Positions 47,919 through 59,368 of a stretch of DNA of 64,000 nucleotides are shown here, in pieces (positions within the stretch are counted from its first letter, which is position 1; each line of letters begins with the position of its first letter). The stretch lies in NCBI GenBank assembly GCA_933207985.1, contig OW240917.1, forward strand, positions 108,174,284 through 108,238,283. The letters are read 5' to 3'. A model generated the notes under the pieces. It saw only the letters and a program-made list of their open reading frames with translations. It had not been told where the DNA came from and searched no databases. This DNA is from Pelobates cultripes. Taxonomy: Eukaryota; Chordata; Amphibia; Anura; Pelobatidae. The translations under genes and the position numbers were made by a program.

Positions 47919-48829
47919 ACCATATATACTCGAGTATAAGTCAACCCCAATATAAGTCAAGGCCCCTAATTTTACCCCAAAAAACTGGGAAAACTTATTG
48001 ACTCGAGTATAAGACTAGGGTGGGAAATGCAGAAGATACTGGTAAATTTCTAAATAAGATTAGATCCCCAAAAAATTATATTAATTGAATATGTATTTAC
48101 AGTGTGTGTATATAATGAATGCCGAGTGTGTGTGTGTTTGTGTAGTGTGTGTATGTAATGAATGCAGTGTGTGTGTATATAAAATGCAGTGTGTGTTTGT
48201 ATATAATGCAGAGTGTGTGTGTGTGTGTTTCTGTAGTGTGTGTATATAATGAATGCAGTGTGTGTGTGTATATAATACAGTGTTTGTATATAATGCAGTG
48301 TGTGTATGAATGCAGTGTGTGTATTTAATGCAGTGTGTGTGTATGAATGCAGTGTGTGTGTGTATGAATGCAGTGTGTGTGTGTGTGTGTGTATGTGATG
48401 CAGAGTGTGTTTGTGTATGTGATGCAGAGTGTGTAACCTTGGTGGGGGTGGGCATTTTTATTATTCATTTTTTATTATTATTTTAATATTATTATTTTTT
48501 TTTAATATTATTATATTGTTATTTTATTTCATTATAATATTATTAACATTTTTATTTTATTTTTTTAGCCCCCCCCTCCCTGCTTGATACATGGCCAGGG
48601 AGGGGGGCTATATTATTTCCTGGTGGTCCAGTGCATGGGCTGTGCAGTGGGGGGGGGCTGGCAGCAAGCTGTTACTTACCTTTACAGCAGCTCCTGTCAG
48701 CTCCCTTCTCCTCTGTTCCGGTCAGCTCCACTGTAAGTCTCGCGGTCTGTGTGCGGGTTACCGTGGCAACGCTCAGACGCCGCGGCTCTCACGAGACTTA
48801 CAGTGGAGCTGTACTCGAGTATATACGGT
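47919..48829. mobile_element. TIR element G
   Basis: Ends ACCATATATACTCGAGT and its near-complement ACTCGAGTATATACGGT. Inside: a TG-rich microsatellite (48100-48435), a T/A-rich run, and at 48723-48811 an inverted pair CAGCTCCACTGTAAGTCTCG / CGAGACTTACAGTGGAGCTG enclosing a GGTTACCGTGGCAACGCTC block. There is no transposase. Related in plan and terminal sequence to element E. Confidence 0.75.
48100..48435. repeat. TG-rich microsatellite with ATGAATGCAG spacers
   Basis: Repeated GTGTGTGTGTATATAATGAA and similar. The 124-codon His/Thr ORF on the minus strand is a repeat artefact. Confidence 0.9.
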
Positions 48830-49252
48830 AAGTAGAAAGCTAATACCTGAAATATAAATCTTAGAAATCCATGATTTGATTTGAGGATGTGCACTAAAAG
48901 CTTAGAAATCTACTGATCAGCCTCTCCTGCTATACTTTAACCTCTTAAGGATGCATGAATAAATTATTATTTTCCTCAAAGAACCATGACGGAATAATTA
49001 CATCATGCAGTATTTTACCAGCAGGGATTCTTTCACTGCTTGTACCTAATGATACCAGTGGCTCCCCTCTGTCGACTGTGCTTAAAATTAGTATTTAAAG
49101 TTGTCACTCAGCTCTTGGTACCGAGTGCCATTGACAGCAATATGGCATGAGCAGGGTTAAATCCCAACTGAAACAAGGGAGACCCAGGTTATCAACCCCA
49201 GACTGACAAATAAGCTGTATGTAATGTTCAACATGAACACAGCACACAGCCA
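48830..49252. other. No feature recognised
   Basis: Unique-looking sequence. Confidence 0.35.
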
Positions 49253-49334
49253 TTTAACCCCTTAAGGACACATGACATGTGTGACATGTCATGATTGCCT
49301 TTTATTCCAGAAGTTTGGTCCTTAAGGGGTTAAA
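49253..49334. repeat. 82-bp palindromic MITE, second complete copy
   Basis: Same termini as 5281-5361 in inverted orientation. Confidence 0.85.
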
Positions 49335-49544
49335 CTGATTGAGAGTAACATGGCTGAGCTGATGGTGATTCTCTGTGAATAGCTTGTCCCATTAAACCAG
49401 AGGGTCTAAACAGCACCGATCATAGTGTAACGGCATTGGTTATTTTTTAGTATGACAGGGGCTTGTCATACTGAAAACAGCCAGTAGATGGTAGCAACAT
49501 GCTAGTTTAGCTCAGAATCCCCTTGTCTATTCTCAGCATCCCTC

Positions 49545-50740
49545 AGCCCCCACCCATCAGCCGCAGGTGGGGGCCCCAAGCGCCAATAGGGGGGTAAAAT
49601 ACCCCTAAAGGGCCAAGGTAACTAGGGGTCTTCAAGCCCCTACTCACCCACCCCTAAAATAAAATAAAAACCTACCTACCCCCATCACCCTAAAAATAGT
49701 CAAGGGGGAAGCAATAAAACTAAATACCCGTAAAAAAAATAAAATCATACTTGCTAACTTCATATTGGTTTAAGTCAATCAAGAGTGCGCTGACATGAAA
49801 ATCTTGAGCCTTACCCTATTGGTTACTTGCAAGGCTCAAGATTTAGCTATCAGAGCACTCTTATTGGTTGGCTTAAAACAATCACAGCGCTCTGAGTCAA
49901 GTTGCAGGGCATGGGAAGGCTGGGCGATGCCCTCGGTGGGTGAGGATGGATTATTTTTTAGCATTGTGATTTATTTATTTTTGGGTTTTTTGCGCTTGGG
50001 GTTTTTTTATTTTATAAGTTCGATGGTAATTATGAATTTTTTATTTGTCCTTTTTGGGGGTTGAAAAAGGAAGGTTTTAGAAAAAAAAAAAGATTTTTTT
50101 TACAGGTATTTAATTTAATTGCTACCCCATCACTATTTTTAGGGACCTTAGTCACCTTGGGGGGGTTATTTAACCCACACCCGTAGCCCATGGGTGGAGG
50201 GCCGGGGAGAACACAAGAGATCCTCCCCCCTACTGTCATTTAGAGCCCCCACCCACCGCTCATGAAACGGGGCCAGTGGGGACTTTAGGTCCTCCCCCTA
50301 TTGTCATTTAGGGCCCCCACCCGCTGCTCATAATTAGGGCCTAGGGGGAGGCAGTAGGTCCCCCCCTATTGTAACTTAGGACCCCCACCCACCGCTCATG
50401 GGTGGGGCGTAAGGGGGATGGGACAATAGGTCCCCCTCCATTGTAACTTAGGCCCGAATGCCTCTCATAGGTGGGGTCTGCGGGGAGGCAGTAGGTCCCC
50501 ACTATTGTAACTTAGGGCATCCACCCACCGCTCATGGGTGGGGCGTAACGGGGATGGGACAATAGGTCCCCCTCCATTGTAGCTTAGGGCCCGAATGCCG
50601 CTCATAGGTGGGGGCCGGGGGATGACAATAGTTCCTCCCTCATTGTCATTTAGGGACCCTACCTGACGCTCATGGGTGGGGGTTGGGGGAGGCAGTAGCT
50701 CCCCCTGTATTGTAATTTAGGGCCCCCACAATAGGTTGCT
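49545..50740. repeat. Family F foldback with palindromic minisatellite
   Basis: The left arm 49545-49775 is the reverse complement of the family F leader. The right arm 50030-50740 is the leader plus about eight ~67-bp palindromic units. The centre (49776-50029) contains another small inverted pair (ATCTTGAGCC / GGCTCAAGAT). Confidence 0.8.
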
Positions 50741-50749
50741 CTCAGCCTA

Positions 50750-50972
50750 TCAGTGGCGCCACTGCCCAGCGGCACTTTATGCTTCCTGAATCTGAAAATT
50801 CAGAAGCCAGATGCTGGAAGGGGTAGTTGACATCACTGCTGGAGGCAACTTTGAGGTTAAACCGTTCAACAGCGCTTTAAGCCCTTGAGATAAGAGTGCC
50901 TCCAGGGTCTTCCTTGCACCATAACAACATCAATGAGATGAAGTTGTTTTAGTGACTATAGTGTCACTTTAA
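50750..50972. mobile_element. 3' part of a TTAA-type MITE
   Basis: Ends GTGACTATAGTGTCACTTTAA and contains CACCATAACAACATCAATGA as in related copies. The left end is missing. Confidence 0.5.
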
Positions 50973-51838
50973 GATTGAAACTCTACTAAGGCATACATAC
51001 ATTTTGTTGTACTCATGTTGCTGAGTACAGTTAGGATCATTTTAGTGGCACACATGAAATTTTAGAAATAAACTGCAAAATTACAATGTGTATGTAAAAA
51101 GTAAAAACTAATAAATGTAGTAAGTCAAGACCTGCAGAAGGGCTCAGTTGTTCTAACACCACAAAATTGGTGGGTAAGCCCTGGGTGAATTTACTACACA
51201 GTAGGTTCAGAGAAAATAAAACTTGAATCTTAATAGTAGAAATTATATATAAAATTGTGCAAATGGATTAATTGAAATTATATTATGAAATCTATCTTCA
51301 ACTAATAAAAAATACATTTCTGAAATCTCCCACAATATTATGGAATTCACACAATTTTATTAAAATGTTACTTCTATCACATCTCCACAAATGCTACATC
51401 TAAGCCTTACCTAAAGTGAGTTAGATACTCCCAGACTAAACCTTATTTTTAGGTGAGCTATAACAAAATATGAAGCAGTTGCAGATGAATTTATAGAGCA
51501 ACAATAGACAAGATGTCAAAATACCAGAGTATTGCAGTATTAAGTGATACCTTTTTAGTGGACAAACAGAATACTTCAAAAAAAGGTTTGACATGGAGTG
51601 ACCTATTATCTCCAAACTGTAATGAAAGTAATGATTTACTAAATAGTGAATTCTTGTAGGCAAACATTTCTGCGTTAGTAAATTGTTTTAGCCTGGTTTG
51701 AGAGGTGTTCCCTATTTAATTAACATGTCCTTAAAATTTCGCAAATAATCCTGCGTTATGACAGCTTCCTTTACTTTTTAGGTACTGAAAATGACAGTAA
51801 ATCTTTGGTAACGCTTGTCGATGCACAATACACAAAGT
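50973..51838. other. Upstream flank of CTSO, nothing specific
   Basis: AT-rich, with no recognised repeat or exon. Confidence 0.4.
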
Positions 51839-51849
51839 GAAAGTGAAAC
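51839..51849 (+). promoter_or_regulatory. ISRE-like motif upstream of CTSO
   Basis: GAAAGTGAAAC fits the GAAANNGAAA core bound by IRF/STAT complexes and lies about 110 bp before the CTSO start codon. The transcription start is unknown and function is an inference from the motif. Confidence 0.4.
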
Positions 51850-51941
51850 AGTGTTATTGTGTCTGCATCTCGCGGTGACTGTATCTCAGCTCCCAATTCA
51901 CTTCCTCATCTGCTGCTGCCTCCCCTGTATGTGCAGCTAAC

Positions 51942-51953
51942 ATGGCGACATGA
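51942..51953 (+). promoter_or_regulatory. Minimal upstream ORF of CTSO
   Basis: ATGGCGACATGA: a three-codon ORF with favourable context (A at -3, G at +4), 18 bp before the CTSO ATG, whose own context is weaker (G at -3, C at +4). A second upstream ATG at 51950 overlaps the start out of frame. It could lower translation if the mRNA starts upstream of it. Confidence 0.4.
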
Positions 51954-51959
51954 CGTGCC

Positions 51960-52241
51960 ATGCAGGCATTACTTAACATGAGATTCAGCCTGGTGTGCTG
52001 CATTGCAGGGCTGTGTTCTATAACCGAACCTCTCCTAATATCCCACAAGGAGCAGTCCTCACACAGCCTGTACAATGATGGACACAGCACAGCAGCCAGC
52101 ACCAGAGACACAGACAGACAGCTCCCTCTCAGCATCAACAACACCAACCACAACAGCACATTTCTGGAATTCATGGAGAGATATCACAGGAAGTACCCCC
52201 CGGGGAGCCTGCTATTCCAGGACAAATTCAAAGTATTCATG
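51960..52241 (+). CDS. CTSO: Cathepsin O, exon 1
   Basis: Cathepsin O is a papain-family (C1A) lysosomal cysteine protease made as a pre-proenzyme. Exon 1 encodes residues 1-94: a signal peptide (hydrophobic core FSLVCCIAGLCS, about 9-20), a hydrophilic Ser/Thr/Asn/His-rich segment (about 21-66) with N-glycosylation sequons at N60 and N65, and the start of the I29 inhibitor propeptide (FLEFMERYHRKY, 68-79). The donor is ATG|GTAGTG, phase 0. A second in-frame ATG at 51978 also gives a good signal peptide, so the start is not certain. Compared with the human protein as I know it, the segment before the propeptide looks longer. The gene continues past the window. The Penelope-like element at 52890-56506 fills most of intron 1. 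Confidence 0.85.
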
Positions 52242-53531
52242 GTAGTGACCTACAGAAAATTCTAACCCTTTACTTCCTATGTGTGATAGTGTATTCTATC
52301 AGTGCAGTGATACCTTTTGTTTTAACTCATAATGTTACAGTATATGCTTTACTCAGCTTTAATTATGCATGGTAGCAGTGGATCAAGTAAGTCAGAGATT
52401 TTGATAGTTTAATATAAAGTTTGCCATAATCTCTCCAGATGTATGTATGTTTGATTGTATTGTTTGAATGCAATATGTATTGTTTGTATTTTCTCTATAT
52501 TTTGTTAGAGTTTTTCTGACCACATAATATCACTAAATAGCTATACTATCATAGATGGATATTGCCACAGATAAACAAGGACAACATTCATTCAAATATT
52601 GCTAATTAAGTATACAGGAGAGTCCATACAAATTCCACAAATGCCTGTAGAAATATTGTCTGTTGTCCCATTTATTAAAGAATTTAAAGGGGGTTATGTA
52701 TAAAACGTGTTGTGTTCTGAAAAGTGTGGTAGTCACCATGGAAATCAGTGGAATCTTCAGGCACATTGCTTTGGTGACTGCCCCTTTTCCATATATCCCA
52801 CACTTTTCAGATCAGGCACAAAACCCCTCATGTGCCTGTGATTGCTCCACTTTTGAACTCCCCATAATTGCAAAGTTTTATCCATCTATCAAAAGAACAT
52901 AGAAAGTAGTAAGAGGAAATAATCCCTACTCAGAGGGAGAATTCCTCTACTACAGCTACCCCAGCGCAAAATATATGTGTGTGCTAATTGTATCACACAT
53001 AGACTAAAAAAATATATGTACCTATAAAAAATATCTTTATTAAACACCACTAAATTCTATATACCCTAACCCAAACAAAAAAGAAGGAAGAAAAAAATAC
53101 TGAAATGCAGACTGAATTCGGCGGAAAAAAACACAGTGCTGAATATGTCTGTAACGAGTTCCAATATAGATTGTTACAAGATGTAATAAATAGACACAAT
53201 GTAACAATACAGTGTATCAGGATCAGACTACAGCAAACAAGCCGAAATACTTCTGTGCTATAACCCTATGTATCAGTGTCCAGTGTACTAGAAATAAGTA
53301 GATAAAAAATAAATAGATTCAATTAAGCCCTCTCAAAAAAATACAAAAAAAAAAAAAGAGAATCCTCACTAGTTCCTTCATGTTCCTAAATAGGCAATGA
53401 ATCCATTGAAATGCAGAGGAAATCGAAAGGATAGTAAGACGAGAAGTCAGAGAGACTGATATAAACAGTAGATAGTAGGGATCAAAAGAGGCATTGATGA
53501 TGGTCCACACACAACCTTTGTTTTACGTCTT

Positions 53532-54848
53532 TTGAGGTTTATTTTGTCCCATAATTACTTTCTCTTTAATGGGAAAGTATACCACCAGGTGAGAGGTACC
53601 GATATGGGGACACCTTGTGCCCCCTCATATGTGAACCTCCACCTGGGGTGGTGGGAACAATCGATCTATGCCTCCGATGTCATGTTAGAATATCTACCCC
53701 TCATTTTATGGTGGGGTCATTATATTGATGACATTCTTATTGTGTGGCAGGGCACTCCCCAACAATTCTCTGATTTAGTAGGATTGCTTAATCAGAACGA
53801 CGAGAATCTCCGTTTTACATCGGAGTTCGGAGGACGTTCTATTAACTTCCTAGATGTTACTATTACCATCAAGGAAGATGGGACTTTCGATTCCACCCTA
53901 TTTAGGAAACAGACAGCTACTAATTCCCTCCTACATTGGGAGAGCTATCATCCACGACCTCTTAAAGAGGGTATTCCGGTAGGTCAATACCTTCGTCTTC
54001 GGAGGAACTATAGCGACATTGAAGATTTCAAAATGAAAGCTAAACAACTTAGGACTCACTTTAAGGAGAAAGGGTATCCGAATCGCTGTTTGAAGCGGGC
54101 ATATAAAAGAGCACTCTTAACCGAAAGGAATCAACTATTAAATGACCGTCCAGCTAAGTGTGAGACTAGGGAAACAGGCAATATTCGCATGATTGCGACA
54201 TATGATACAGGATGGCTAGAGGTACGAAGATCCCTGGATAGATTTTGGCCCATCTTATTAAATGACGTACATCTCAAGGAGGTGTTGGGCCCACAGGTCA
54301 ATATTACAGCAAGACGGGGACGTAATATTCGTGACCTGTTGGTTCCGAGCCATTTTTCCATCAAGTCACAGATACGTCCCTCTTGGCTGGGAACTCCCCC
54401 ATGTGGCACCTATTGTTGTGGCAGGTGTGTAGCCTGCAAGTATATTTCTAAAGGTTCTAAGATAATAAGTGATAGTCAAGGCCAAGGGGCATTTAAAATC
54501 AAGAGCTTCTTTAATTGTAATACCCAGGGCCTCGTATATTTGCTGACATGTTCTTGTGGACAGAAATATGTGGGAAAGACCTTTAGAGCCTTTAAGGAAA
54601 GAATACTTGACCATGTAAGATCTCCTAGGAATCATCTTGAGACACCGATTTCCAGACATTTAAAAGAATTCCATCACGGTATCTCGAACCATCTTCATTT
54701 CTGTGGATTGGAACTAGTGAAGAGAAATCCCAGACGGGGAAATTTCGATAAGACTCTGAGACAACGAGAGTCTAGATGGATATATGAATTAAAGACACTT
54801 CAACCCCTAGGCTTAAATGAGGGCTTTTCATTTGCCCCTTTTATTTAG
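53532..54848 (+). CDS. Penelope-like reverse transcriptase (partial) with GIY-YIG endonuclease
   Basis: A 438-codon uninterrupted frame. It begins inside the reverse transcriptase at a TTG, not an ATG, because the N-terminal part is missing; upstream sequence is the inverted arm. Visible: GTDMGTPCAPSYVNL (about 22-36), the polymerase catalytic motif YIDD at 64-67, a Cys-rich linker CGTYCCGRCVAC (291-302), then the GIY-YIG nuclease with LVY (334-336), YVG (345-347), Arg352 and Glu413. This reverse transcriptase plus GIY-YIG combination defines endonuclease-bearing Penelope-like elements; the nuclease nicks target DNA for priming. The stop TAG is at 54846-54848. The intact frame suggests a recent insertion, but without the N-terminal half it should be inactive. 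Confidence 0.9.
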   Translation: MRFILSHNYFLFNGKVYHQVRGTDMGTPCAPSYVNLHLGWWEQSIYASDVMLEYLPLILWWGHYIDDILIVWQGTPQQFSDLVGLLNQNDENLRFTSEFGGRSINFLDVTITIKEDGTFDSTLFRKQTATNSLLHWESYHPRPLKEGIPVGQYLRLRRNYSDIEDFKMKAKQLRTHFKEKGYPNRCLKRAYKRALLTERNQLLNDRPAKCETRETGNIRMIATYDTGWLEVRRSLDRFWPILLNDVHLKEVLGPQVNITARRGRNIRDLLVPSHFSIKSQIRPSWLGTPPCGTYCCGRCVACKYISKGSKIISDSQGQGAFKIKSFFNCNTQGLVYLLTCSCGQKYVGKTFRAFKERILDHVRSPRNHLETPISRHLKEFHHGISNHLHFCGLELVKRNPRRGNFDKTLRQRESRWIYELKTLQPLGLNEGFSFAPFI

Positions 54849-55597
54849 CCATTTATTGGGGAATAAATCTCTATAAAGTTTGCATCGTGTATTAGAGCCT
54901 GTACATACTGACTTTAATAGTACTTTACATAATCTGTACTTTCAACATGATCTGCTGATTAGAATTAGAAGCATAATTATAATTGTACATAATGACCATA
55001 TATATATGGTGTTGGCTTATCTATTTAGTCACACATTTTATTGTTTATTTTTAATTATGTATTTATGTTTATATTGTTCCATCTCTAATAAATGTCCTTC
55101 TCTTTCCTCCCCCTCTCCCCCCCTTCCCCCCCCCTTTTTCTCCATCTCCCTCCCCTGAATAATGTGTTTAATATGCTGAAAGTTGGCTTTGAGGGACTAC
55201 CCCTTTAATTCTTATGAATAGGGAATCATTAATTATGTAAACAGTTGTGGATCACATTATTTGAACGTTACTGGGTGGATTTATCAGGCTTCAACTACTT
55301 TTAAAAATCCAAACCACCAGTACTGTGCTTAATGCTGTTCGTTTCTGTTTTTCCCTCTAAGTCTTTGCACATGCGTAGAATACTCAGTGGACACTGTCCG
55401 TTCTACCTCCTCGTTTCTCCTAAGTCCACGCGCATGTGCGTAGGACTCTGACTATCTGATTAATGCAAACCACTCCCCCTGGAGAGAGCACGGATGGACA
55501 CGCCCCTATGAGCGATTGATTGGTCCCCATCTCTAGAATAGGAGGAGGTACTGGGTTTTTAAGGGGGGATTTCGAGCGGGGAAATGCTAGTGTATGC

Positions 55598-55640
55598 CCT
55601 AGAGAAAGGCGGTTTGTCCGCCGAAACGCGCGTTGGGCAA
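55598..55640 (+). ncRNA. Degenerate hammerhead-like motif of the Penelope-like element
   Basis: CTAGAGA, then a stem GGCGG-TTTG-TCCGCC, then GAAACGCGCGTT. The hammerhead core is CUGANGA - stem II - GAAA. Stem II and GAAA fit, but the first block is altered, so it is probably inactive. Hammerheads are known in Penelope-like elements. Confidence 0.4.
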
Positions 55641-56530
55641 TTCTGTTAGCAGCATGTGCTTAGCCCCTTAGTCTATTTTGTTTTCACTCCTGTCCTCTGT
55701 ACTTAGTAACCTCTATGACCGGCCGGTCATTAGTTCAATTGAGGTTGTTCTTGATTACTTCGAGACTATTGAATGGAAGGCTTCTTTTCTTCCCTACTAT
55801 CTACTGTTTATATCAGTCTCTCTGACCTCTCGTCTTACTATCCTTTCGATTTCCTCTGCATTTCAATGGATTCATTGCCTATTTAGGAACATGAAGGAAC
55901 TAGTGAGGATTCTCTTTTTCTTTTTTTTTTTTTTTCTTTTTTGTATTTTTTTGAGAGGGCTTAATTGAATCTATTTATTTTTTATCTACTTATTTCTAGT
56001 ACACTGGACACTGATACATAGGGTTATAGCACAGAAGTATTTTGACTTGTTTGCTGTAGTCTGATCCTGATACACTGTATTGTTACATTGTTTCTATTTA
56101 TTACATCTTGTAACAATCTATATTGGAACTCGTTACAGACCTATTCAGTACTGTGTTTTTTCAGCCGAATTCAGTCTGCATTTCAGTATTTTTTTCTTCC
56201 TTCTTTTTTGTTTGGGTTAGGGTATATAGAATTTAGTGGTGTTTAATAAAGATATTTTTTATAGGTACATATATTTTTTTAGTCTATGTGTGATACAATT
56301 AGCACACACATATATTTTGCGCTGGGGTAGCTGTAGTAGAGGAATTCTCCCTCTGAGTAGGGATTATTTCCTCTTACTACTTTCTATGTTCTTTTGGTAA
56401 TATTTTGTAAGGTTAAGCCCGTTTAGCTACCCCTTTAGCCCATCTTCTTGTGCCCCTGGGTAGAGTTCATTTCTCGTGGACTCTGCTCAGTGGTACTTCA
56501 TTTGTATTTTATCCATCTATGTCATGTGTT

Positions 56531-56601
56531 TTAAAGGAGCACTATAGGCACCAAGACAACTTCATCTAAATGAAGTTGTTATGGTGCCAGGTGGCCCCTG
56601 G
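56531..56601. mobile_element. MITE terminus fragment, 86 bp before CTSO exon 2
   Basis: Begins TTAAAGGAGCACTATAGGCA and contains the inverted pair ACAACTTCATCTAAATGAAGTTGT. Confidence 0.7.
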
Positions 56602-56687
56602 ATGCAATAGATTTGCTGATATTTTGTGTTTGTTTTATCCAAAAATTTTTGCATGTAACAAACTTTTATCTTTTTCTTTTCTTTTAG

Positions 56688-56802
56688 AAAAGTTTAGCAA
56701 GGCATAAGCAACTGAACATGTTTTCTCACTCTTCAAATAAAATCAGTGCAGCATATTATGGCATCAATCAGTTTTCCGATTTATCTGTTGAAGAGTTCAC
56801 TA
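56688..56802 (+). CDS. CTSO: Cathepsin O, exon 2
   Basis: 115 nt, phase 0 in and phase 1 out, acceptor TTCTTTTAG and donor A|GTAAGT. Encodes residues 95-132 plus the first base of 133: the rest of the I29 propeptide, with the conserved YYGINQFSDLSVEEF block typical of cathepsin propeptides. The propeptide blocks the active site until removed in the lysosome. Frame and block order match cathepsin O. Confidence 0.9.
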
Positions 56803-56825
56803 GTAAGTTATATTGAAATATTATC

Positions 56826-57005
56826 TTTATTATTATTATTATTGCCATTTATATAGCGCCAACAGATTCCGCAGTGATTTACAATGCGAGAGGGGGGAAT
56901 TTAACTATAAATAGGACAATTACAAGAAAACTTACAGGAATGATAGGTTGGAGAGGACCCTGCTCAAACGAGCTTACAGTCTATAGGAGGTGGAGTGTAA
57001 AACGT
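56826..57005 (-). repeat. LINE 3' end in CTSO intron 2
   Basis: ATT repeats, then TATATAGCGCCAACAGATTC, TTTACAATGCGAG and CCTGCTCAAACGAGCTTACA: the antisense 3' end of an L2/CR1-like LINE, starting only ~25 bp after exon 2. Confidence 0.8.
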
Positions 57006-58127
57006 AATAGGATTAAAATTTTAAAATGTTAAGTAAATTTACTTAAGTAATTACCATTATATTGAGCACATGGTTAACTATATACATTTTGTGTGTGCGT
57101 GTATATACATAGGAAAGTATTAAGATGTAGCATGCGTGTTCATGACATATGAAGCATGCATGTACCGTCTACTCCTATACGAGGTAACTTTTTTGCTGAA
57201 ATTATTCAGCCACTTTGTTTTTTTGCTGCCTTGCTGAGCAGGAGTTATGCATGTATGTTCTTTCTCTGTTGTTGGTTATATGTTTTGCATTATCTGCAAA
57301 ATGGTCTAACACAGAGGTGTCACAACTTAGTGATCCTTGTATATAATTATTTAAAAGTTTACATTAATTTGTTAGTAAAATGATCATTTCAAAGTACAAT
57401 TATTTTAGTACACCATTTTTGACAGGTATAGATTCATTGATATCACTCAACATTGAAAGTTCTCAGACAGATCAGAAACTAGCACCAAATTAATATGCTA
57501 AACATCTGTCATGTCAAACTCCATATACTACATTCTGTGGCATATCCAGTTAAAACCTGAGTTATTCAATCTTTAATGTTTACACACCGCTGTGATTTTA
57601 TTCCTGGCCTGATGGTGTTTTTATCCTTTGTGTAAAGCTGTGATTATTGTAGCCTTTCTTTTTCTCTATCAATGCTTCATTTTCCTGTAGTACAATCACT
57701 CCTGCCTTTGTTTTTTACATGTTTTTGGCATGCATAATGAAAAACGATCACAATGGCCCTCTTCTTGACGCCTATTGTTGTAACATCTTTCTGTCGTTAC
57801 GCTGTATATGGCATTTCATGGGATTGTTTTACTTTGAATTAAAACTGGCATTGTGTATATTTTAATCATTGTGGACATTATCTGTAAAAAAATATTGGTA
57901 CAATATAATTACTTCTCAGTCTATCAAGGTTATTCTCTAAAGTTCAAATAGTCCAGTAATGAATGGCAAAAATCCATCTGGGACCATTCGGAACGTCAAA
58001 ATTCAGACACTCTTCACACTAATTAACTGTCCGGATGTTGCAGAGCAGGCTGAGCACAAGCCTAAATTTGGTCCGGATTTCAGCCAGACAAAAAGCTGCT
58101 GGATTGCTGAAATCTAGACTCGGATTG

Positions 58128-58393
58128 TTAAACGACCACTATAGGCACCCAGACCACTTCAGCTTAATAAAGTGGTTTGGGTGCCAGAGAAACTGCTATG
58201 TTTACTTTAAGGTTAATGCAGCCTCTAGTGGCTGTCTCATTGACAGCCGCTAGAGGCGCTTCCGCACTTCTCACTGTGATTTTCATCTCCCTTCAGCGCT
58301 ACGGGAGTGGGACCCTGAGGGTGGGGGCACCCTCAGGGCACTATAGTGCCAGGAAAACGAGTATGTTTTCCTGGCACTGTAGTGGTCCTTTAA
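58128..58393. mobile_element. 266-bp TTAA-type MITE in CTSO intron 2
   Basis: Starts TTAAACGACCACTATAGGCA and ends GCACTGTAGTGGTCCTTTAA. A shortened inverted relative of the 502-bp twins. The rest of intron 2 shows no other clear feature apart from 59369-59765. Confidence 0.8.
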
Positions 58394-59368
58394 AAACCTG
58401 GCACGCAGGCAAATTATTTAAATAGAAATATCTCTGCCGCGTTAACTATGTGGCAGCAGGACAACGCTTGCTAGACACCCACCACATTAAAAAAATTTTT
58501 TTTAAATGGCTATGGGTCAATATGGCCCCCATATTACTTTAAGTGGGTTTAAAACTCCCTTAAGCCCCTACCTGCCATGCCGTATCTAATAAACAGTAAG
58601 CAGCCAGTAGCTGTTCACGGTAGCTTTAAAACTGCTCCATTCCAGACCAGAATCAGGTTACCCCAGGGCCACTACCCGTGCGCATCTGGTGGGTGCTTTA
58701 AATTAAATAATATGGCTTGCATGTGGCTTGCAGGAGTGGCTTTTGAATAAATGAAATATTCCAAGTGACAATGACAAGTGTAGAGGGAAGTGGTACTTAC
58801 CTGACAGATTGGCTTACATTCTATAGAAATGTTAAAGTGTGGGGAAGCCTTTATAAAAGGACATTAGATTCCCCCTTGGATAATAAATTAATAGCCAACT
58901 AAGGGTGCGGGCTAGGGTGACAATAGGCCCCCACCTGTATTTTAATACGTAGCCCTATCCCACTACCATATGTCCACCCACATTATTTAATTTTAGGGCC
59001 CACACCAAATTTCTCCTTCCCTGTTATTTTACAAATTCCCTTTTTTATTTTTTCACTTTTTAAATGTGGTGGCTAGTTAGCAAGCGCTGGCCAGCTGCCA
59101 CACGTTTAACCCTCTCACCTCTGATATCTCTGGCAGTAGGAAAAAATTGGTGTTTAGTGAATAACCCTGAATGCAGTATGAACATGCCTACATGCAAAGA
59201 AAAAGGAATACACCAATTGGACCTACCAGGTTTGTTGGTCCAGGGCTTAACCCTTAAGTCAACTATAGAAATAATTTGCAGGTCCCGAAATTTACTCTAC
59301 ATGCTTTTTTTTTCAGTTTATATGCAGTAGCCTTTTTAGACATTTACAGTTTGTTTTTTCCAAACCAC

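Larger units (their letters stand above)
52890..56506 (+). mobile_element. Penelope-like element in CTSO intron 1
   Basis: Flanked by a 14-bp duplication TTTTATCCATCTAT (52876-52889, 56507-56520). The left ~600 bp (52893-53490) is an inverted copy of 55790-56393, as in the pseudo-LTR arrangement of Penelope-like elements. Between them are a reverse transcriptase/GIY-YIG gene and a ~900-bp 3' region with a hammerhead-like motif. A ~110-bp unpaired tail follows the right arm. The 5' part of the reverse transcriptase is missing, so this copy is 5' truncated with an inverted terminal piece. Confidence 0.88.

Noticed and set aside
48081..48455. 124-codon His/Thr-rich ORF
   Set aside because: Translated TG/CA microsatellite.
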